DNA of 64,000 bases, from NCBI RefSeq assembly GCF_000378985.1, contig NZ_KB905370.1, positions 3,803,342 to 3,867,341 on the forward strand, written 5' to 3'. Shown piece after piece: positions 59,398 to 64,000 of this stretch. The position numbers were made by a program, and so were the translations under genes. The stretch comes from Ensifer sp. BR816 (GTDB lineage: Bacteria > Pseudomonadota > Alphaproteobacteria > Rhizobiales > Rhizobiaceae). The notes beneath the pieces were generated by a model. It did no database searches and was not told where the DNA came from. It saw only the letters and a program-made list of their open reading frames with translations. The first letter of the stretch is position 1, and every line of letters begins with the position of its first letter.

Positions 59398-60131
59398 GGC
59401 ATGACACTCCCGCCGTTGCTACCGACACCCTGGCCAGTGAAGTAGCGCCCTCCGGATCCCGCGAGGAACAGTGCGAGTTCTCCGATCTCCCCGGGCTTCC
59501 CGAAGCGGGCGAGCGGAATGGCCAGTTCCCTGGCGCGCCATTCGGCGCTCATATGGGCAGCACCCAGCATTTCGGTGTCGATCGGACCGGGGCAGATGGC
59601 GTTGACCAGGACGCGCGGCGCGAACTCCTTCGCCCAAGAGCGGACCAAGCCAAGAACGCCGTGCTTGGAGGCGACATAAGGAGAAAAGGTCTCGCGGCCG
59701 TAATAGGCCATGTCCGAGGCGATCATGATGAGTCGCGCCGGCGCCTCGGCGGACCCCTCCATCAGCCCCAGCGCCATCTTGCCGACCAGAAAGCTGCCGC
59801 GCAGGTTGATGGCGATTACCCTGTCGAAATCGGCTATCGAAGTTTCGAGCAACGGCGCCTCGTGAATGATCCCGGCGCAATGCACGACTACGTCCACCCC
59901 ACCGAATTTTTTCAGCACCGCCTCACCCACGAGCGTGACGGCGTTTTCGTCGGAGACGTCGCAGGCGAGCGTGAGAACCTCGACCGCCCCTGCCCTTGCG
60001 GCCGCATCCGCGGACTCGTCCGGTTTGCGGATATCGGCGAGCGCAACACGCGCACCCGAAGCGGCAAAAGCCATGGCACAGGCCGCGCCGATACCGCGAT
60101 ATGCGCCGGTGATGAGAATGCGTCGGGTCAT
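59394..60131 (-). CDS. Short-chain dehydrogenase/reductase
   Basis: 245 aa. Cofactor motif TGAYRGIGAA (glycine-rich, with Y-R insertion), VVHCAGIIHE, catalytic serine in MIASDMAYYGRE and Y-x3-K in YVASKHG. Overlaps the following and preceding genes by 4 bp each (ATGA), placing it firmly in the operon. Probably interconverts an alcohol and ketone intermediate of the pathway. Confidence 0.88.
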   Translation of the reverse strand: MTRRILITGAYRGIGAACAMAFAASGARVALADIRKPDESADAAARAGAVEVLTLACDVSDENAVTLVGEAVLKKFGGVDVVVHCAGIIHEAPLLETSIADFDRVIAINLRGSFLVGKMALGLMEGSAEAPARLIMIASDMAYYGRETFSPYVASKHGVLGLVRSWAKEFAPRVLVNAICPGPIDTEMLGAAHMSAEWRARELAIPLARFGKPGEIGELALFLAGSGGRYFTGQGVGSNGGSVMP

Positions 60132-60910
60132 GCCATCACCTCGCCGCGATCGAGCATCAGCGCCTGACCAGTCATATCCTTGGCCCCGTCGGAGGCGAGG
60201 AAGAGATAGGGGGCGGCCAGATCCTCCGGTTCCAGCAGGCCGGGCAGAACCTGGGCTCCGACGATCTCGGCCAACAGGTCCTCTTCGCTGCGGCCAGTGC
60301 GCAGCGACATGTTTTGGAGTGACAGCACGGCCGCCTCGGTGCGCACCCAGCCGGGGCAGACGGCGTTAACGCGGATCCCCTTCGGTCCGAGCTCCTTTGC
60401 CATAACTCGCGTAAAGCCGAGATTGGCGTGCTTGGAGGCGATGTAGGCGGAAAATTCCGGCACGGCCACCCTGCTCCAGATCGAGCCGGTGATGACAATG
60501 CGCCCACCCGCTGCCATTCGCGGCACGGCATGCCGGGTGACGTAGAACGTCCCGTTTGTGTTGATGTCGGTGATGCGGCGAAACGTGTTCTCGACGGCAT
60601 CGTCCTCATCGAGCAGCGGCGTGATGCGTTCCAGCCCGGCATTATTGACGAGGACGTCGATGCGGCCGAGGGAGGCGATCGTCGCCTTCACGGCTGTACC
60701 GTCGGTGATGTCGCATTCCAGCGCCGCGACCTTCCGGCCGAAGCGGGCCGACATTTCGTGGGCCGCATCATGGATGCCGGCGCCGGAGGAAAGGATCGTT
60801 ACGTCGGCGCCGGCCGCGGCGAATCCCTCCGCCACCGCCCGGCCGATGCCGCGGCTCGCCCCCGTGACCAGCACGTGTTCGCCGGAAAAATCGTAGCGGA
60901 TGCGTCCCAT
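60128..60910 (-). CDS. Short-chain dehydrogenase/reductase
   Basis: 260 aa from ATG 60910 (MGRIRYDFSGEHVLVTG). Cofactor motif TGASRGIGRAV, LVNNAGLE, catalytic serine in VITGSIWSRVA and YIASKHA. Paralogous to the next SDR (about the same length, different sequence). Four bp downstream of the ureohydrolase stop and overlapping the next SDR by 4 bp. Confidence 0.9.
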   Translation of the reverse strand: MGRIRYDFSGEHVLVTGASRGIGRAVAEGFAAAGADVTILSSGAGIHDAAHEMSARFGRKVAALECDITDGTAVKATIASLGRIDVLVNNAGLERITPLLDEDDAVENTFRRITDINTNGTFYVTRHAVPRMAAGGRIVITGSIWSRVAVPEFSAYIASKHANLGFTRVMAKELGPKGIRVNAVCPGWVRTEAAVLSLQNMSLRTGRSEEDLLAEIVGAQVLPGLLEPEDLAAPYLFLASDGAKDMTGQALMLDRGEVMA

Positions 60911-60914
60911 GATC

Positions 60915-61886
60915 TCAGCCCTTGTTCGCATGCATGACGCGGCCGATGAGGTTCATCAGCACCTGCGCGGCGAGGATCGCGGTGGAATCGGAATGGTCGT
61001 AATCCGGCGCGACCTCGACCAGGTCGATGCCGACGACGGTGCCGCGCTTGGCGAGCGCGGCGAGGATTTCCAGCACCTCGTAATAGATGAAGCCACCATG
61101 CGACGGCGTGCCGGTGCCCGGCGCAATCGAGGGGTCGAAACCATCGATGTCTATGGTCACGTAATAGCGCGCGCCGGCCGGCACGCGCGCGACCACCGTC
61201 TCCGTGCCGAGCGCCCGTATCTGGCGCACGGAAAGGATGTCGGAGCCCATCGTGCGGGCATCCTCATAGCCTTCCTTCGCCGTGGAGGAAACGTTGCGGA
61301 TGCCGAGTTGCGATAGCCCGCTGACATAGGGCTTTTCCGCGGCGCGGCGCATCGGGTTGCCGTGGCCGTAGCGCACGCCATGTCGCTCGTCGACGAAGTC
61401 GAGATGCGCGTCGATCTGGACGATGTGGATCGGCCCGTTCTTGGCACAGTCCTCATCAAAGGCGCTGATGCAGGGGATGTTGACGGAATGATCTCCACCG
61501 AGCACCACCGGTAGCGCGCCAGCAGCGAGGATCTTGCGTACGCCGTATTCGATATTGGCGTGGCTTTTCGTCGTGTCGGTATGGACGATGTCGGCGTCGC
61601 CGATATCGACGATCGAGACACCGTCGTTGGGAAGGTAGGTTACGTCGTCTTCGTGGTCATAGGCGCCACCGTGCCCGAAGGAAAACAGCGTCGATGCCTC
61701 GCGAATGGCGCGCGGTCCGAAACGTGTGCCGGCCCGCCATTGCGTGCCGCAGTCGAAGGGTGCGCCGAGAATTGCAACGTCCGCTTCGATCGCATCCCAG
61801 TCCGGCTGATAGGGATATTTGCCAAAGGTGCAAATGCCGACAAACGGCAGGTCCAAACGTCCGGCCTCATAGGAATTTCTAGCCAT
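60915..61886 (-). CDS. Agmatinase/arginase-family ureohydrolase
   Basis: 323 aa Mn-dependent hydrolase that releases urea from guanidino compounds. Metal motifs GGDHSVN near 147-153, QIDAHLDF near 170-177, and DIDGFDPSIAPG near 246-257 are all intact. Length and TRFGPRAIREAS segment match agmatinases, guanidinobutyrases and guanidinopropionases; which guanidine is cleaved cannot be read. First gene of the module G operon, opposite a LysR regulator. Its GAGGAG ribosome site lies in a hairpin. Confidence 0.88.
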   Translation of the reverse strand: MARNSYEAGRLDLPFVGICTFGKYPYQPDWDAIEADVAILGAPFDCGTQWRAGTRFGPRAIREASTLFSFGHGGAYDHEDDVTYLPNDGVSIVDIGDADIVHTDTTKSHANIEYGVRKILAAGALPVVLGGDHSVNIPCISAFDEDCAKNGPIHIVQIDAHLDFVDERHGVRYGHGNPMRRAAEKPYVSGLSQLGIRNVSSTAKEGYEDARTMGSDILSVRQIRALGTETVVARVPAGARYYVTIDIDGFDPSIAPGTGTPSHGGFIYYEVLEILAALAKRGTVVGIDLVEVAPDYDHSDSTAILAAQVLMNLIGRVMHANKG

Positions 61887-61893
61887 ATTACCA

Positions 61894-61911
61894 CTCCTCA
61901 GGTGAGAGGAG
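61894..61911 (-). promoter_or_regulatory. Hairpin sequestering the ureohydrolase ribosome site
   Basis: CTCCTC, 6-nt loop, GAGGAG, where on the minus strand the second arm is the Shine-Dalgarno sequence 7 nt before ATG 61886. Could dampen translation. The stem is only six base pairs. Confidence 0.4.
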
Positions 61912-61978
61912 TTTGACGAATGACGAATATATCTAAAAGGTCCTATGTTTGTATGTTTAGTTGTGTATTAATCAATGT

Positions 61979-62914
61979 ATGATCAACAAGGTTCGCCAAC
62001 GAGTTCTGAATTTATCGCTGGGAAACGCAGAACTGCGGCTCCTTCGCGTCTTTGCGTCGGTCGTCCAGCACGGTGGGTTCTCCGCCGCCCAAGCCGCGCT
62101 CGGCATGACGCAGGCGACAATCTCCACCCATATGCGCCACCTGGAAGAACGCCTGGGCCTCCGCCTATGCAGCCGCGGGCGCAGCGGTTTTCTGCTCTCT
62201 GACGAGGGACGGCTCGTCTACGAGGCGACGCTGGAACTCTTCGGCTCCCTAGAAAAATTCCAGAGCCGCGTCGGCGAAGCACAGGGTGAGCTTACCGGCA
62301 GTCTCAGCTTCGGCACCGTGGACGCCATGATCACCAATCTGACTCTCGACCTGCAGGGCGGGCTTGCCGCATTCCACCGGCAGGCACCGCGCGTGCATCT
62401 GGAAATCGACGTCGCCGCGCCGCAGGTGTTGCACCAGGGCCTCCTAAACGGGTCCTACCAGATCGTGCTCATGCCCTCGGTCGGTAGCGTCATGCCGCAC
62501 GTCCGCAGCCAGTCCGTCTTTTCCGAAGTGCAGAAGCTCTACTGCGCCCAGCGGCACCCGCTCTTTAACATGCCCGATGCCGAAATCACCGACGAGATTC
62601 TGGAAGCCCAGTCCTTCGCCGGCCGCACCTATATGCTGAATGAGACGATCTGCGGCGTGGACTTCACCTGGGCGGCCGCGACGCCGCATATGGAGGGAAC
62701 GCTGCTGCTCCTCCTCTCAGGCGCCTATATCGGCTTCCTGCCCGATCACTATGCCGACGAATGGGTGCGCAACGGCCGCCTGCGGGTGCTTGCGCCCGAG
62801 CGGATGACCTTTGAGGACATGTTTCATATCGCTTATCCGCGCAACAAGCCGTCCCGCGCGGCCGAAACATTAGCCCAGGCCATTACAGAGAGCGTGCGCA
62901 AACCGCATTGTTAG
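61979..62914 (+). CDS. LysR-family transcriptional regulator
   Basis: 311 aa from ATG 61979; a TTG six codons earlier is an alternative. HTH FSAAQAALGMTQATISTHMR near residues 39-58 and LSDEGRLVYEATLELF, followed by the two-lobed effector domain. Divergent from the ureohydrolase operon with 92 bp between, the standard layout for LysR control of its neighbour. The inducer is likely an intermediate of that pathway. Confidence 0.9.
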   Translation: MINKVRQRVLNLSLGNAELRLLRVFASVVQHGGFSAAQAALGMTQATISTHMRHLEERLGLRLCSRGRSGFLLSDEGRLVYEATLELFGSLEKFQSRVGEAQGELTGSLSFGTVDAMITNLTLDLQGGLAAFHRQAPRVHLEIDVAAPQVLHQGLLNGSYQIVLMPSVGSVMPHVRSQSVFSEVQKLYCAQRHPLFNMPDAEITDEILEAQSFAGRTYMLNETICGVDFTWAAATPHMEGTLLLLLSGAYIGFLPDHYADEWVRNGRLRVLAPERMTFEDMFHIAYPRNKPSRAAETLAQAITESVRKPHC

Positions 62915-63692
62915 ACTTTGAGGCCATGATGTGCTCCTTGAAACGGATATGTGGTCACGAACCACAAATGAGCGATCGCCCTTCAGTACCGGATCATGAT
63001 CACTCCTTCGTTGAACCAAGAAAGAAACGCAGCCGCCTTCTCTGGAAGCCGGTCGGCAGCGGCGAGTGCGCCGATGTCGAGGCCGAGCCGGCGGGCAATC
63101 GAGGAGCGGATTTGCTCCTTTCTAAACTGGCCCTTAATCTCTCTGGATTTCAGTCCCCAGTTAGAGTGTAAAGAACTCATTCAGCACGAAGATCAAACCC
63201 CAGCGCTTCCATCCGGCCGAGTAGGCGAGCGTGCCTATGCCGCACCCGTAAGACATTCTCCGGGCATTTCCACCGCATCGAAAATCTCGACACGATTATT
63301 GAGGCCAGCAGCGACAACTGCCGCAGGCCAACATTCCGCGTGCTGGTTCCCGTTAATACATTATGCGATTTTGGAAGCACGAACGAGAACATCTCCCGCT
63401 GCGACGCCTCGAGCGGGCTGAGGTACGACCGCTATCGACCCAGCTGCGGCTCGCTATAGTTGCGACAATGTCGGGTGCCGGTGAGCAATGTTGCCGTTTG
63501 ACACTGTTGCTGCGAATTTCCCTAATCCACCCATCCACGACGCTTCGGTGGATGGAAACTAGCCGCGGCAGTAATGGCAATGGTACAGTGAATACTTTGC
63601 ACTGAGCTCTGACATTCAACTTCCAGCCACCAATGCTGATCCGGCGCGAGGTGCGGTCGCGTCGGCTGTCTACCGCGACAGAGAAATGCGCT
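62915..63692. other. 778-bp stretch without a convincing gene
   Basis: Contains only short open frames on both strands without ribosome sites or family resemblance (for example 62983-63180 minus, 62996-63421 plus). A/T content is higher than in neighbours. Could be a decayed gene or promoter region; nothing specific seen. Confidence 0.5.
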
Positions 63693-64000
63693 TCACCCAG
63701 TGCAGCGAAGGCCCGTCTTCATCTCTCCGCCGTCGACCATGAACGCGAGAACGCGCTCCAGCGTCACCGTTCCGATCGTCTGCCTGTCAGGGTCGACAAC
63801 CGCAATTTCTGTTTCCCCGGCGCGTGTCATTACCCTTGCTGCTTCTTCTAATGTGGCGCCAACCGGCACCGAAACTCTCGTTACTGAATCGGCGGTGCGC
63901 GGTCCGAGCGCGATCGTCTCGATTTTGAGCACGCGCGCGCGGTTCACTTCCTTGACGAAGCTTGCGATGTATTCATTGGCGGGGTTCATCACAATTTCTT
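63693..64000 (-). CDS. Glycine betaine/choline ABC transporter ATPase, ProV/ChoV-like, C-terminal part
   Basis: The frame is open to the right edge, so only the last 102 codons are present. EIVMNPANEYIASFVKEVNR is the linker typical of ProV/ChoV ATPases after the nucleotide-binding domain. It continues into a CBS-type segment (VSVPVGATLEEAARVM then TEIAVVDPDRQTIGTVTL) that senses osmolarity in related transporters. The nucleotide-binding domain lies outside the window. Having a choline/betaine-type transporter near a BetA-like oxidoreductase is suggestive but the genes are 6.9 kb apart. Confidence 0.82.
   Translation of the reverse strand, partial: EIVMNPANEYIASFVKEVNRARVLKIETIALGPRTADSVTRVSVPVGATLEEAARVMTRAGETEIAVVDPDRQTIGTVTLERVLAFMVDGGEMKTGLRCTG

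Noticed and set aside
62983-63180. 65-codon minus-strand frame in the 62915-63692 gap
   Set aside because: No ribosome site, no recognisable domain, and neighbouring short frames on both strands look equally random.
1-64000. CRISPR arrays, tRNA or rRNA genes, replication genes
   Set aside because: I looked for regularly spaced repeats, tRNA cloverleaf signatures and RepABC-like genes and saw none.

Overview
The window is high-GC DNA that looks like accessory DNA of a rhizobium (Sinorhizobium/Ensifer/Rhizobium type), most likely a megaplasmid or chromid. The evidence is indirect: dense ABC-transporter/dehydrogenase operons each paired with its own regulator, several Gfo/Idh/MocA oxidoreductases and xylose-isomerase-like TIM barrels, a rhizobial-style short tyrosine recombinase, and no ribosomal, tRNA or replication genes. 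No species call can be made from the sequence alone.

Layout. (A) 1-10072: a ribose/inositol-type uptake and oxidation module. The minus-strand operon is Gfo/Idh oxidoreductase, TIM-barrel isomerase, periplasmic binding protein, permease, then acoA-acoB-acoC (acetoin-dehydrogenase-type E1alpha, E1beta, E2). Two further Gfo/Idh oxidoreductases are divergent. The transporter ATPase is absent. (B) 10325-20417: a second minus-strand operon with a PotD/PotA/fused-PotBC-like ABC transporter, an SDR, an epoxide-hydrolase-like protein and a second acoA-acoB-acoC, with a divergent TetR regulator and a perfect operator. The aco genes of A and B are a 3.1 kb direct duplication whose central 2.6 kb appears identical. 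(C) 20918-35668: a DXR-like (DRL) reductoisomerase heads a tight operon with a third, unrelated E1alpha-E1beta-E2-Lpd complex. Next to it are a SorC-family regulator and a plus-strand ABC transporter, a PfkB kinase and two unknown proteins. (D) 35950-43499: a second ribose-type transporter operon with Gfo/Idh and TIM-barrel enzymes, a divergent LacI regulator with two matching operator candidates, and an HTH-only RpiR fragment. (E) 43912-47208: a GYD protein, a frameshifted integrase and a Na/Pi cotransporter. (F) 47391-54933: an AfuABC-like transporter with a TIM-barrel enzyme and an inositol-monophosphatase-family phosphatase, plus a divergent MocR regulator. (G) 55066-62914: an NCS1 permease, BetA-like GMC oxidoreductase, PuuE-like deacetylase-fold hydrolase, two SDRs and a ureohydrolase, with a divergent LysR regulator. 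The right edge cuts a ProV/ChoV-like ATPase.

The most striking theme is that three separate uptake and oxidation modules (A, B, C) each include a thiamine-diphosphate complex of the acetoin-cleaving type. Such complexes split an alpha-hydroxyketone into acyl-CoA and an aldehyde. In module C the gene order suggests a specific route: a PfkB kinase phosphorylates an imported polyol, DRL oxidises and isomerises it to a 1-deoxyketose phosphate, and the E1/E2/E3 complex splits that into acetyl-CoA plus a triose phosphate. With 2-C-methyl-D-erythritol as substrate this would run the start of the MEP pathway backwards as a catabolic route. This is inference from family chemistry and gene order, not demonstrated.
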